Shown piece after piece: positions 9,401 to 18,165 of a DNA stretch of 64,000 nucleotides. Where the stretch lies: the NCBI GenBank assembly GCA_031411655.1, contig JANOBM010000071.1, positions 62,001 through 126,000 on the forward strand, written 5' to 3'. The DNA comes from UBA6163 sp031411655 (GTDB lineage: Bacteria > Planctomycetota > Planctomycetia > Pirellulales > Pirellulaceae). A program made the position numbers and the translations under genes. Under the pieces are notes generated by a model. It had not been told where the DNA came from. It was given only the letters and a program-made list of their open reading frames with translations, and did not search any database. Each line of letters opens with the position of its first letter. Positions within the stretch are counted from its first letter, which is position 1.

Positions 9401-9943
9401 CAACTCGATGAACGTTGCCCGCGGGACGGCTCGTTTGTCGGCTGCGATCGGCAGTCCGCCTTCGCAAACATGAAATGTTCCAGCTGTCGTGCGTCGATCG
9501 CTCGCCGGATTGTTAAGCACTCCGTTGAAGCACCGGTAAGATTGAAGCAAGTCGTTTTGAAAGTGATCTCCGCGGACCGGAAGGCTCAGTTCGCGGGCCA
9601 TTCCGTGCCGATCGAGAACGAGCGAGCGACCCGGGAGCCGGAGTGGACTTTCGGAGGTTTCTGGAAAATAACGAGCTAAAAAAGATTCGATGCGTTGATC
9701 GATGGGTGGCCGATGTTCACTCAGTAATCGTGTCTTCTCTCGTAACGAATCCAGCATGCTCAGCGAAAACGTGGTCATCGCTGAATCGGTCGCGTCATCC
9801 AACGGTGGCATAATGCCGGCTGCGGCAAGCTGAAGAGCCAAATAGCTTCGCAAATGCTCACGCTCTTTGGGATCATTCGCCAGTTCACGATTCCAACCAA
9901 GAGTATGTTGAAGAGATCGTTGCAATTTTTCAGGACTATTCAT
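6404..9943 (-). CDS. PPi-type phosphoenolpyruvate carboxykinase
   Basis: About 1179 residues from ATG 9943; a TTG at 9979 would add 12 residues but is less convincing. Length and motifs fit the diphosphate-dependent PEP carboxykinases known from Propionibacterium and Entamoeba (EC 4.1.1.38), which interconvert PEP, CO2 and Pi with oxaloacetate and PPi. Diagnostic blocks include the P-loop-like TVSGGGKSEISKS near residue 500, followed by an Asp-rich kinase-2-like segment (SDIDRDFD). Others are HTGCVILAPHLT, DNYYGYCKKEVKTQ, RPDDAIHRG, GRRNNPP, NPLHYQELPEL and TGKSPSTTGAGSEG. It is a soluble cytosolic enzyme at the PEP/oxaloacetate node. It stands alone, transcribed away from rarD, so a 230-bp divergent region (9944-10173) should hold its promoter. 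I matched these motifs from memory, not by search. Confidence 0.8.
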   Translation of the reverse strand: MNSPEKLQRSLQHTLGWNRELANDPKEREHLRSYLALQLAAAGIMPPLDDATDSAMTTFSLSMLDSLREKTRLLSEHRPPIDQRIESFLARYFPETSESPLRLPGRSLVLDRHGMARELSLPVRGDHFQNDLLQSYRCFNGVLNNPASDRRTTAGTFHVCEGGLPIAADKRAVPRATFIELFRASVHPPSSLMVLPYTSQTNFTAETWVSLMLRPLVRPEVPGYCNAKSMETRFFAPASLVSNLDFVESIFGNAGDPITPANDASLDAYHWSGHTGCVILAPHLTMLTKKELGLPHFDHATDRQRRDAMCYRDESEKYNNGVAFKVTCRDSSGVIVTLIADNYYGYCKKEVKTQLSFATNLMGGAEEEHAGGALAFASYSLGEEFQVDSLRYNGRSFDDVARDYASFIDVMPQGYGIDREWKSVIYIPENALATLSGRCIRWTRNGDKHEIPLSPDKIYIAPSGYKIRLERHPSAPSWRLVGTVGEGVLCHKPCTVSGGGKSEISKSLRDYMLYGPIFVSDIDRDFDKLDEIFAKNYQDRWHPDSKAQPDYTKRETRPLLAKNRSLGSVIQLLTPSPEFNKGYNDWLQTIPDHVYALALIIKRFITCETQMHWRDHFSVDIVNGSPGHQLKFGDRALVGTYLRVGLDGTRWRTFKLRQDFIASAKIQREDDITASTVIPRTMLQDVGASVTEELSYKFVENCEFRLFQRPDDAIHRGLDEQTELDFSRPGNFISNFEPLSTAQVEAIVEDVIDFEKYTQPMEQMLRATVASKASYAVSTAHPRVLEDGSRTKNPRYLQDRPDMVNARDTYVGYRSMQLYRCIPANGPIHSPVAAVLCGRRNNPPDAEAGIRSLAVYNPLHYQELPELLMDFVSSLTGKSPSTTGAGSEGALTKGPFNALLPTADLNATVVSMILTGLGGFSTPAGHIGPRFEVGHDISMLIPEVICRMSPNERKPSNLIAAGMLEPLKDFEHGGQLIPASRLGFRMTDKFVRAYLARVFDNPFKVFPDEILKPELQDLHSFADGILYIAEAQHRIASQYFDDGSYEAACPPLKAVLSVLVHGHYQGMTASSPDFRAMFTQKYLLESSWYRERLDTKQQQEILFWLKTSQRLEAFLADTSHADDARTLDIQGRLAYVRERLAECSLPSRVDELVGTIGADPMHFKNEDSTQHLQRAVQLI

Positions 9944-10110
9944 GGCGCGGCTGGGAGACAGGGAGTTTAAAACGAGCAAAAGCGGCGAGTGAGATTACCG
10001 AGCAAAAGGTAACAAGCTCACACTGAACGATGGAATCCGGCTGATTAATCTACCAAATTCGACAGCGGCCAATCCATCTGGATGCGTTTTTTGCCGAACC
10101 TTATGCCAGG

Positions 10111-10139
10111 GTGACAAGTCTTGCCTAACGCTGGATAAT
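10111..10139 (+). promoter_or_regulatory. Putative sigma70 promoter for the RarD-like gene
   Basis: GTGACA (10111-10116), a 17-bp spacer and GATAAT (10134-10139) lie about 35 bp before the TTG start. Matches to the -35 and -10 consensus are 5 of 6 each. Confidence 0.4.
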
Positions 10140-10173
10140 CGGTGTTGTATTTAACCCTTGATGGACGTCACCT

Positions 10174-11172
10174 TTGTCTTCTGCTCACACTTTGTCCGAG
10201 TCTGCTTCTTCGGACCACCCCGTCGCGGCGTATCGGCGGGGGCTTTTGTGTGCCATAGCGGCCTTCGGTTGTTGGGGGCTGTTTCCTCTTTATTGGCGCC
10301 TTCTTTCTAACGTTCCATCGATCGAACTAGTTTGTCATCGGATTGTTTGGTCATTCGTGTTCTTGGCCATGATGCTTTCGGCGAAGTGGTGGCGAGCACG
10401 CTCGGTCGGAAGAGATGGCACTTCGTGTGCCCCTTCTCAACCTGGTCGCACCAGACGGATTGGACTGATTTACTCGGCTGCGGCTGTGCTGATCTCGATC
10501 AATTGGTTGACGTTTATTTGGGCGGTCAATCATGGGCGAGTTCTTGAAGCATCTCTCGGTTATTACATCAACCCACTTCTCAGCGTTCTGCTTGGGGTGA
10601 TTTATATGAGTGAGCAGCTGACTCGCTGGCAATGGACGGCCATCGTCGTGGCCGCTTTGGGAGTCGTAACGATGGCTTCCACCGGCGACGAGATTCCATG
10701 GGTTGCTCTTGCGCTTGCGTCGTCGTTTGCGGTTTATGGGCTATTAAAGAAAGCGGCTCCTTTGTCGTCATTAAACGGGCTGTTCATCGAAACAGCCGTA
10801 TTGCTATTGCCAGCAATCGCCTATGTCGGGTATTGCGAATCAGGCCCTAGCGGTGTGTTCGGTCGGGCGGACCTGCAAACGGTATTACTGCTTATGCTCG
10901 GTGGGTGTATCACTGTGTTGCCGCTCGCTCTGTTCGCGACGGCTGCGCAGATCGTCCCCATGTCGATGATGGGAATCTTGCAATACATCGGTCCCACACT
11001 CCAGTTCACTCTGGGCGTTCTGATGTTTGGTGAACCCCTGGGAATCAACCGCGCCGCTGGCTTTGTTTTAGTTTGGATTGGGTCCGGGATCTTTCTCCTT
11101 ACCGCCGGTCAGTCGCCGCCCTCTGCTACGCCCAGTTCGAAGGATCAGCCCCTGGCAGGTGAGGTGATTTGA
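10174..11172 (+). CDS. rarD: RarD-type EamA/DMT permease
   Basis: 332 residues, predicted to be an inner-membrane protein with about ten helices and two EamA repeats. The N-terminal block (RRGLLCAIAAFGCWGLFPLY, then a conserved CHRIVWS segment) is typical of RarD, the 'chloramphenicol-sensitive protein' branch of the drug/metabolite transporter superfamily. Further family blocks are the NWLTFIWAVNHGRVLEASLGYYINPL region and, near the C-terminus, MMGILQYIGPTLQF. The transported substrate is not established for the family. The start is probably TTG at 10174 behind a promoter-like pair, but a later TTG near 10192 is possible. A short hydrophilic tail follows the last helix. The next gene starts 165 bp on, so co-transcription is uncertain. 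Confidence 0.85.
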   Translation: MSSAHTLSESASSDHPVAAYRRGLLCAIAAFGCWGLFPLYWRLLSNVPSIELVCHRIVWSFVFLAMMLSAKWWRARSVGRDGTSCAPSQPGRTRRIGLIYSAAAVLISINWLTFIWAVNHGRVLEASLGYYINPLLSVLLGVIYMSEQLTRWQWTAIVVAALGVVTMASTGDEIPWVALALASSFAVYGLLKKAAPLSSLNGLFIETAVLLLPAIAYVGYCESGPSGVFGRADLQTVLLLMLGGCITVLPLALFATAAQIVPMSMMGILQYIGPTLQFTLGVLMFGEPLGINRAAGFVLVWIGSGIFLLTAGQSPPSATPSSKDQPLAGEVI

Positions 11173-11337
11173 GCCAGGAACGGCTTGGCAAGATTGGCCG
11201 TGGCAGGTTTCATGTTGCCCGCTGGCTCCCTCATTCAGTATCGTTAATGGCTGATCGGGATTGGTGGGATTTTAGTACCGCTCGGCAGCGGCTGCCAATT
11301 CGACTGTTTCTCCACCATTCTTAGGCAGGTCAATCGA

Positions 11338-12480
11338 GTGATCCGAACACGATGTTGCTGGGTTGAAATGGCGGTACTTGCGGGCTGTTGTCTGCTCGCG
11401 GGGACGACGTTCGCTCAAGAGCGATTTAACGAAGTCATCATCGCGCCTTCAATGGACTTTGTAGACGACCAGGACGATTTGGCCGACCTGACGCCGGAAG
11501 AACGCGTCAATGTCGCCGTGCACGAAAATTGTCATCGATCAGTGGTCCATATCGAGACACGTGGCGCAGAGATTGAATCGTTCTTCGGACGATCGTCGGT
11601 GAACGAGGGATCAGGAAGCGGATGGGTTTGGGATACCGATGGACATATCATTAGCAATTATCACGTCATCAAGGACGCCAAGCAGCTGACAATTACTTTT
11701 CATGATGGAAAGCAGTGTGAGGCTAAGCTGATCGGGCACGATATTCCGAATGATATCGCGGTGTTGAAGATCGTTGAGCCCCAAACCGAATTGTCGCCGG
11801 TCAGAGTCGGACGCAGCGAAAAGCTCCGCGTGGGGCAGCGAGTATTCGCGTTAGGCAGTCCGCTGGGCCTGGAACAAACCATGACTGTTGGGGTTGTGAG
11901 CAGTCTCAACCGCACGATTCCAAGTCTGTCGAGCCGAATGATGCGTTCGATCATTCAAATCGATGCGGCTTTGAATCGTGGCAATTCCGGTGGCCCCTTA
12001 ATGAACAGTCGTGGCGAGCTGATCGGGATGAATACCGCAATCGCAAGTCGAATCGGCGAGAGCAGCGGAATTGGGTTCGCGATTCCGTCAGCTACGATAG
12101 CCCGCATTGTGCCACAGATCATCGCCTTCGGTCGCGTGCGTCGTCCTAGCATCGGGATTGAATCGGTGGCCGAGACCTCGAAAGGGCTGTTGGTCGTTTC
12201 GCTCGACCCCCAAGGACCAGCGGAGAAAGCCGGCGTACAGCCCGTCAAAACGGTTCGACATCGAACCGTTCTTGGGGAGTTGATTCGTCGAGATTACTCA
12301 ACGGCTGACATCGTCACCGAGATCGATGGGGTCAAAATTGAGACGGCCGACGATCTACTTGCTACCGTTGAGAAACACACTGCCGGCGAAAGCGTCATGG
12401 TCACGCTATTAAGGCAAAGCAAGCTCATTCAGCTACCCATCCGCTTGGTAGCCGAGGAAGCCGCCGAGCCGCGTCGGTAA
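11338..12480 (+). CDS. Secreted trypsin-like serine protease with PDZ domain (HtrA/DegP type, S1C)
   Basis: 380 residues. A signal peptide (hydrophobic MAVLAGCCLLAGTTFAQ) precedes the mature chain. The GTG at 11338 adds Arg residues to the n-region and is preceded by an AGGCAGG ribosome site; ATG 11368 is the alternative. The catalytic triad is visible: His in NYHVIKDA, Asp in NDIAVLKI and Ser in RGNSGGPL, with the S1C-typical VFALGSPLGLEQT and SSGIGFAIP segments. One C-terminal PDZ domain (RRPSIGIE onward) is present, so it resembles DegS or short HtrA rather than two-PDZ DegP. An insertion in the PDZ after GPAEKAGVQ is slightly unusual. Its role is probably envelope protein quality control or regulated proteolysis outside the cytoplasm. 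Confidence 0.88.
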   Translation: MIRTRCCWVEMAVLAGCCLLAGTTFAQERFNEVIIAPSMDFVDDQDDLADLTPEERVNVAVHENCHRSVVHIETRGAEIESFFGRSSVNEGSGSGWVWDTDGHIISNYHVIKDAKQLTITFHDGKQCEAKLIGHDIPNDIAVLKIVEPQTELSPVRVGRSEKLRVGQRVFALGSPLGLEQTMTVGVVSSLNRTIPSLSSRMMRSIIQIDAALNRGNSGGPLMNSRGELIGMNTAIASRIGESSGIGFAIPSATIARIVPQIIAFGRVRRPSIGIESVAETSKGLLVVSLDPQGPAEKAGVQPVKTVRHRTVLGELIRRDYSTADIVTEIDGVKIETADDLLATVEKHTAGESVMVTLLRQSKLIQLPIRLVAEEAAEPRR

Positions 12481-12668
12481 CCCAGTCAAGTCGGTAGTGA
12501 ACAATGATTGGTACCTTATGCTGTGAGCATTGATGAGTTAGCGGTACGTCTTCGGAGAGCTTGGAATTTGCCTCAGGCAAACTGGGGCGAGGGGACCGAG
12601 GTGGTGCGAAATTCACGAACAGTCTGACCCCTAAAATTCAGATCTATAAGGAGTTCCAAGATTGCGAA

Positions 12669-12960
12669 TGGCATCGTCGTCAAAACGTTTGCGAGCCGCA
12701 GGATTTTTAGCCAGGAGTTCAGACAAGAAGCATTTCAAATACTCCTTGATGGTCATACTGCCTCTTGGATTGCTGAACGCCTAGGTCTGTCTGGAAGCAA
12801 CGTGCTACATCGTTGGAAGCGAGAGCAGCTTGCTAAAAGCGAGCCAATCGCCAATGCGATGGATGCAAAGCTATGCGAACTTGAGAACGAATTACGGCGA
12901 GTTGAGGGTGAATGCAATTTTTTCAAAAAAGCATTGAGCATTGTAGGCCGCAGCGAGTAG
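12669..12960 (+). pseudogene. IS3-family OrfA (HTH) remnant, frameshifted
   Basis: ATG 12669 opens with MASSSKRLR, then the OrfA reading moves to the frame giving RIFSQEFRQEAFQILLDGH, the helix-turn-helix segment SWIAERLGLSGSNVLHRWK and a leucine-zipper tail (ELENELRRVEGECNFFKKAL), ending at TAG 12958-12960. These blocks are classical for OrfA of IS3/IS911-like elements, the DNA-binding half of the transposase. The frame break near 12700 means no full-length product is made. A Shine-Dalgarno-like AAGGAG lies at about 12648. Confidence 0.8.
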
Positions 12961-13480
12961 CGGACCTCTACGGCATCGCAACTGCTGTTGTCGACGGTAG
13001 CACTGCGGCCACTCGCGAGGTTTGCGATGTGCTTCGATTAGGTGGTAGCGCGTTCTATGCTTGGCTGTCTGCTGTCAGCACAATTAGCGCGGATTCGGAT
13101 TCGCCATTAACGCCAGTCGTAAACCTAATTTCTCGGCAACATTAAAGATGGTATAGCAATCGCTGAACGAAATCCCAGCCCAGCCTTGCTTCATCATTCC
13201 GATCGCGGTGGCTAGTAAGCTGGTAAGAGTTGTCGAGGCGTGCTGCGCTACGCTGCAAACCAGCCCAAGCATAAACCGCGCCGACAAAGGCGATGACGAC
13301 GCTTGTAGGGAATCTTGTACCCGAACCCTTCAAGACGAACTCGCACTCGACTAATATCGAATCCTACGAATTACACCAAAAGAGATTTCGAAGTTCATTG
13401 ATGACTACAATGCGGATCCAAAGCATTCATCGTTCGGCTATCTGTCTCCAGGCAAGTTCGAAACAAAACTGCTCGGCTAA
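12960..13480 (+). pseudogene. IS3-family OrfB (DDE integrase) remnant
   Basis: After the OrfA stop, one frame gives the OrfB entry region with TREVCDVLRLGGSAFYAW. The part that should hold the first catalytic Asp is missing. From about 13140 another frame resumes with AIAERNPSPALLHHSDRGG (second Asp). It is followed, after a stop, by the SINRADKGDDDACRES region (Glu), then in a third frame by the IS3-typical C-terminus FIDDYNADPKHSSFGYLSP, ending at TAA 13478-13480. An internal deletion, an in-frame stop and frameshifts show that it is dead. Confidence 0.8.
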
Positions 13481-13673
13481 ACAAAGGGTAAGAATCTCTG
13501 CGGTCCGTAGAATCCGCACCAACTCAATTGACACGGATAGAAAGTTGGATTCGGTGGACCACTCCCGAGGGTGCAGGTTGGAAGAACGCAGCACAAGTAC
13601 CCCCTTACAAGCTCGCCATTACTCATTGGTGAAAGCCTCTCGACTAAATCTGTAATGGTGGATTAGCACTTGA

Positions 13674-16600
13674 TTAAATTGTACTTTTACGGGCCTGTTG
13701 GATGACCTCGCGCAGCGCTTTGATGCTGATTGGTTTGGTAATATGTCGATCGAATCCGGCCTCGTTGGCGAGTTCTCGGTCTGCATCCTGGCCGTAGCCG
13801 GTGACGGCGACTAAGAGCACGCCGGAAAAATCCGCGTTTTCGCGGATCGCGCGAGCCACCGCGTAACCGTCGATGTCTGGAAGGCCAATGTCGCATAGGA
13901 TGATCTCGGGGCGAAATTGCCTAGCGATTTCCAAAGCGGACGATCCGTCGGATGCTTCACCACTACTTGGCCAAGGGACCTCAGCAAATGTTTCATCGGC
14001 AATCGTAAGGCGCGTTGGTCGTCAACGATTAGGACGCGGTGCGATTCCAACTTTACCTGTTTTGATGGCTCAGTAGACTCCGGCGCTGACGTTTGTTCCA
14101 CGCACAACGGCAGTTCTAGTGTGAAGCAAGAACCGTGGCCCAATCCGTCGCTGGCGGCGGCGAGCTTGCCACCATGCAGATTCACCAGTCGCCGACTCAG
14201 GGCCATGCCCAGACCCAATCCACCTCGGCTGCGGGCGATACTCGATTCGGCTTGACGAAATTCTTGAAACATCATCTCCAATGTTTCTCGTTCCATGCCG
14301 ATGCCGGTGTCTTCAACTCGGATCGTGGCATGGTGTTGGTTAGATTCGTCGCTGCTCGAATCTAGCATGACATGGATTGCACCGCCTGGATCGGTAAACT
14401 TGGTCGCGTTGTTGAGCAGGTTTTTGATAACTTGCGAAAGTCTCGCCTCGTCGCCGACGATCCAAAACGGCGAGGGCGGCAATTCGCTTGTCAAGGTCAA
14501 CTGATTCGATTCGACATGGTGCCGATGATCGCCGATTACATGACTTAACAACTTGACAAGATCGAATGGCTTTTTCTTCAACTGGATTTTACCGGCAGAT
14601 ATTCGCGAAATATCCAGCAAATCATCAACCAATCGTGTCATCAGCTTCGCTTGGCGACCGATCACATCGAGCAGTTCCTGCTCTTCGGATTCGTCAAGGT
14701 CGTGTGTATTTAAAGCCTCAACTCCGCTGACGACCGCTGACAACGGATTTCGCAGCTCATGACCAAGCATAGCCAAAAAGTTGTCTTTATTTCGGCTGAT
14801 TTCAATGAGGTCGTCTTGTCGTTTCACGCGGTCGGTGATGTCCTGCAGCGTCATCAAGATCAGCTCAGTGACTCCATCGGCTTGCACCAAGCGACGGGCA
14901 TTGAGCAACATCACACGCGTGCCGATATCGGGGAAGTCGAACTTGACTTCGTAGTTTTCGAACGTTGTTTCCGTTTTAAGTACCTCGGTCAACAACTTCC
15001 GTAGCGATGGTTGATCCCATTGACCACTGCCCAGTTCGTAAATCAGTCGCTGCTCCGTCATTTGCGGCGTAACCCGAAACGCTTCAAAAAATGCGTGATT
15101 GGCGGATTTGACTCGCAAGTCGCATGTCAGAACCAGAAACGGCTCGCGCAGTGTCTGGATAATCGCGGCGGTAAAATCACTGGCGATTTGCAATTGCAGC
15201 TGAGTCGTCTTGACCGCGTTGATGTCTAAGCACACCAGCACCGCGCCGTCGATTTTGTTATCAGCAGTTCGGTACGGATGCAGGCGTACTTGATACCAGT
15301 GGCCATCGCTGGCCTGGATTTCGCACTCGATCACTTGCACCGTCGCGAGCACCTTGTCTAGTAACGACTCAAGATTAGGGATTTCGATTCCCAGCTTCAT
15401 ATTGCCGATCGAGCGGCCCACGTCGTCTGGAGTCAGTTTAAGGACTTTGCTCGCCGCCGGACTGAACCGCCGAACTCGTAAATCGCAGCCCACCACGACT
15501 AGCGGGACACCGGCGCTGGCGAGCAAGTTGGCCAGGTCGTTGGTCAACCGATCCAGTTCGATGTTCCGCGTTTGCAATTGGTCATTGACCGTCGTGAGTT
15601 CTTCATTGATCGATTGCAGTTCCTCCTTGGCGGTTTCTATTTCTTCGTTCGTACTTTGCAGTTCCTCGTTTGACGAGAGGACTTCTTCATTCGCCGATTT
15701 CAATTCCTCGATCGTGGCATCGTGTTGTTCACCGATCGTTTGAGATTGTTCACGCATTGCTGCCAGTTCACGCTGCAGCTCATTTCGCTCGCGCTCCTCG
15801 GATTTTTGATTAGCGGAGCTTGCCAAGAGCTTGGGTGGGCGAAGGAAAGCCCCGATGAAATTCATCAGCCCGCCGGCAGACCTAGGACTGGGTTGTTTGT
15901 CGAAGGGTGATCGAACGTGCGTTTCGATCTCTTCAAATAGCACTAGGTAGCAGCGTTCACTCTGTTCGGAAAGTTGTACCGGGCTGACCCGCAGGGTGAT
16001 GTCGCGTGTGTTTTCGCCGTCGCGAAGCTGCACACCGGTTCGCTTGACCGGGGCGTTTTCCTGTTTGGCCTCGGCCAAAGCCTGTTTGATTTCCACGAAC
16101 AGCCCGTCGCGAACCATCTTGAGCAAGTTCAGACTGGCCGCTCCCGCTGCCGGTTCCAGATAGGGACTCGTGCGTCCACGGAATTGCAAAATCTCCAGCG
16201 ACTCGTTGACCAGCACGCCCGGCGGAGCGTACTGGCCGAGTACGATGCGGTCGGCTTCGCGCTGAAAATCGGCTGGATTCGCAGCTTGATTCACGGCGGA
16301 CTTGTCATCACCGGATTTTGTCGTCACATATTCATCGGTTTGGAAATGTGGATACTGGCGAAAGACACTTGTTTTTTTAGAATAGATGCGGTGTGAATTA
16401 TCTAGCGTTTCAAAGAGGTCGGTGAAACTGCCAATGGACTCCGAATTTCCAAGCATCAGCACGCCGTTTGGATTCAAAGCGTAGTGAAACGTCGGGATGA
16501 CCCGCTTCTGCAACGTCGGCGACAAGTAGATCAACACGTTGCGGCAAGCGATGAAATCGACTCGCGAAAATGGAGGGTCCGTGACGATGTTCTGTTTGGC

Positions 16601-17944
16601 AAATACGCACAGATCGCGAATCGCTTTGTTGATCCGATACTTCCCTTCTTTCTTGGAGAAAAAACGCCGCAGCCGCTCGGGCGAAACTTCGGCCTCGATA
16701 CTCTGCGGATACACTCCAGCGCGGGCTGCACGCAGTGACACGTCATGGCTCAAGTCCGTGGCGAAGATTTGAATCGGCGGACGCACCGGCTTGTCATCCA
16801 GAAACTCCAACATCGCCATCGCCAACGAGTACGCTTCTTGACCCGTGGAACAACCGGCGGACCAAAAGCGAATCGGCTTGTCAATGGCCTTGTCCTGAAC
16901 GATCCGTGGAAAGATGTCGGCCTTGAGCAACTCGAATATTTCAGGATCGCGGAAGAAGCTAGTGACGTTGATCAGAATCTCATGGAATAGGGTCTCCGGT
17001 TCGCTCGTGTCGGATTCAAGCAGTCTGACGTAATCGGCGAGCGAGTGTTGGTTATGCAGCATCATTCGTCGCATAATCCGCCGCTTGATCGTGCTGTCGC
17101 GATAGTGCGTGAAGTCGACGCCGGCAGCATCACGCAGCTTCTTAATGATTTTGCGAAACAGTGCCTCGTCATCGTCAGCCAAATCGGCCTGTGGATAGCC
17201 AGCGGGTTCGACCGAGTTCGGAACGACGAGATTTGATTCGGCAGAATCGAGGCGGATCGTGGGTTGCGAGTTAAAATACTGCGCGATACGAGCCAGTTCG
17301 GCTGCGATGTCTTTGGGCGACATGACGAAATCGACGCTGCCGCTGGCTACCGCGCTGTGCGGCATGCCAGGAAACTTGGCCGATGCTTCGTCTTGCGCGA
17401 ACGTGATGCCGCCAGATGCCCTGATCTCTTGCAGTCCCAGCGTGCCGTCCGAACCGGTGCCCGAGAGCACAATCCCTATCGCTTGTGCCGTTCGCTTTTC
17501 ACTGGAATGCTCTTCACTGGGCTCGGCTGCTTTCCGCTCATCGCTCACGCAACCGTCTGCCAGTGAACGGAAGAATTGGTCGATGGGCAGGTGCAAACGT
17601 TTTGGGTCACGGGGCGCGAGCCGCAGTAGGTTGCCCTCGATGACCAAGTTCGTGTTCTTCGGAATCACGTAAACATGATTGGGACGAACCGACATGCCTT
17701 CGGTAACCTCGAGCACGCTCATTGAGGTGGCCTTGTCCAACAGATCGGTCAGCTTGCTGTCGTGCTTCGGGTCCAGGTGTTGGATCAATACAAACGCCAT
17801 CCCGGTCTTGTCGTCCAGATGCGTGAGAAGTTGTGTGAGCGCTTCCAACCCACCTGCAGATGCACCCACGCCGACTATGGAAAACGCTTCTTTGCGTTGT
17901 TCGTTGTCGTTTTCGATCGTACCAGCGTCTTGCTCATGGCTCAT
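13674..17944 (-). CDS. CheB-CheR-PAS-histidine kinase-receiver hybrid, receiver split by a frameshift
   Basis: The upstream frame (17944 down to 13811, 1377 residues) has CheB methylesterase at about 20-215 (GASAGG Ser29, QHLDP His56, GTGSDG Asp166). CheR methyltransferase spans about 255-525 (SAGCSTGQEAYS, ACRNVLIYL). A long Glu/Asn-rich coiled coil lies at about 715-815, followed by PAS-like sensors, HisKA (LGHELRNPL) and HATPase (NLLNNATKF, DTGIGM, GGLGLGMAL). It then enters a receiver (HRVLIVDDQRALR). Near 13965 the receiver reading moves to another frame (EASDGSSALEIARQF, phosphoacceptor CDIGLPD, switch VTGYG, Lys in ITKP), ending at 13674. Read as printed, the product lacks the phosphoacceptor. 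It could be a true mutation, programmed shift or sequence error. Such fusions are signalling proteins outside classical chemotaxis operons. In CheR, the usual GEE is GQE. Confidence 0.85.
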
Positions 17945-18165
17945 AAAGGTACATTGTACAGCATCGTAGCGTGGACAGTGTTAACCTAAGTTGACTCCGA
18001 GTCGTCAATCACAATCCAAAGCAGCGACGAGGTTTATGTACGTGACCGTTCGGTGAAGTGTATCTTGTGAGGCGACTTAAATTGTAAGAGTTGGTTCCGT
18101 CGAAAAAATTCAATATTGTGTGACGGTACGTCGCAGCCTCCATCCTGGGTCAGGGCAAACGCATC

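Larger units (their letters stand above)
12640..13490 (+). mobile_element. Decayed IS3-family insertion sequence
   Basis: Remnants of both IS3-family reading frames lie in order on the + strand but are interrupted by frameshifts and an internal deletion (see the two pseudogenes). Terminal inverted repeats and a target duplication could not be defined by eye, so the limits are approximate. The element sits between the HtrA gene and the CheB/CheR hybrid kinase and marks the start of an accessory stretch running to about 24.4 kb. Confidence 0.75.

Noticed and set aside
15354..15743. Long + strand frames inside the CheB/CheR hybrid gene
   Set aside because: They are antisense to a well-supported coding sequence and are repetitive Ser-rich artefacts of its Glu/Asn coiled coil.
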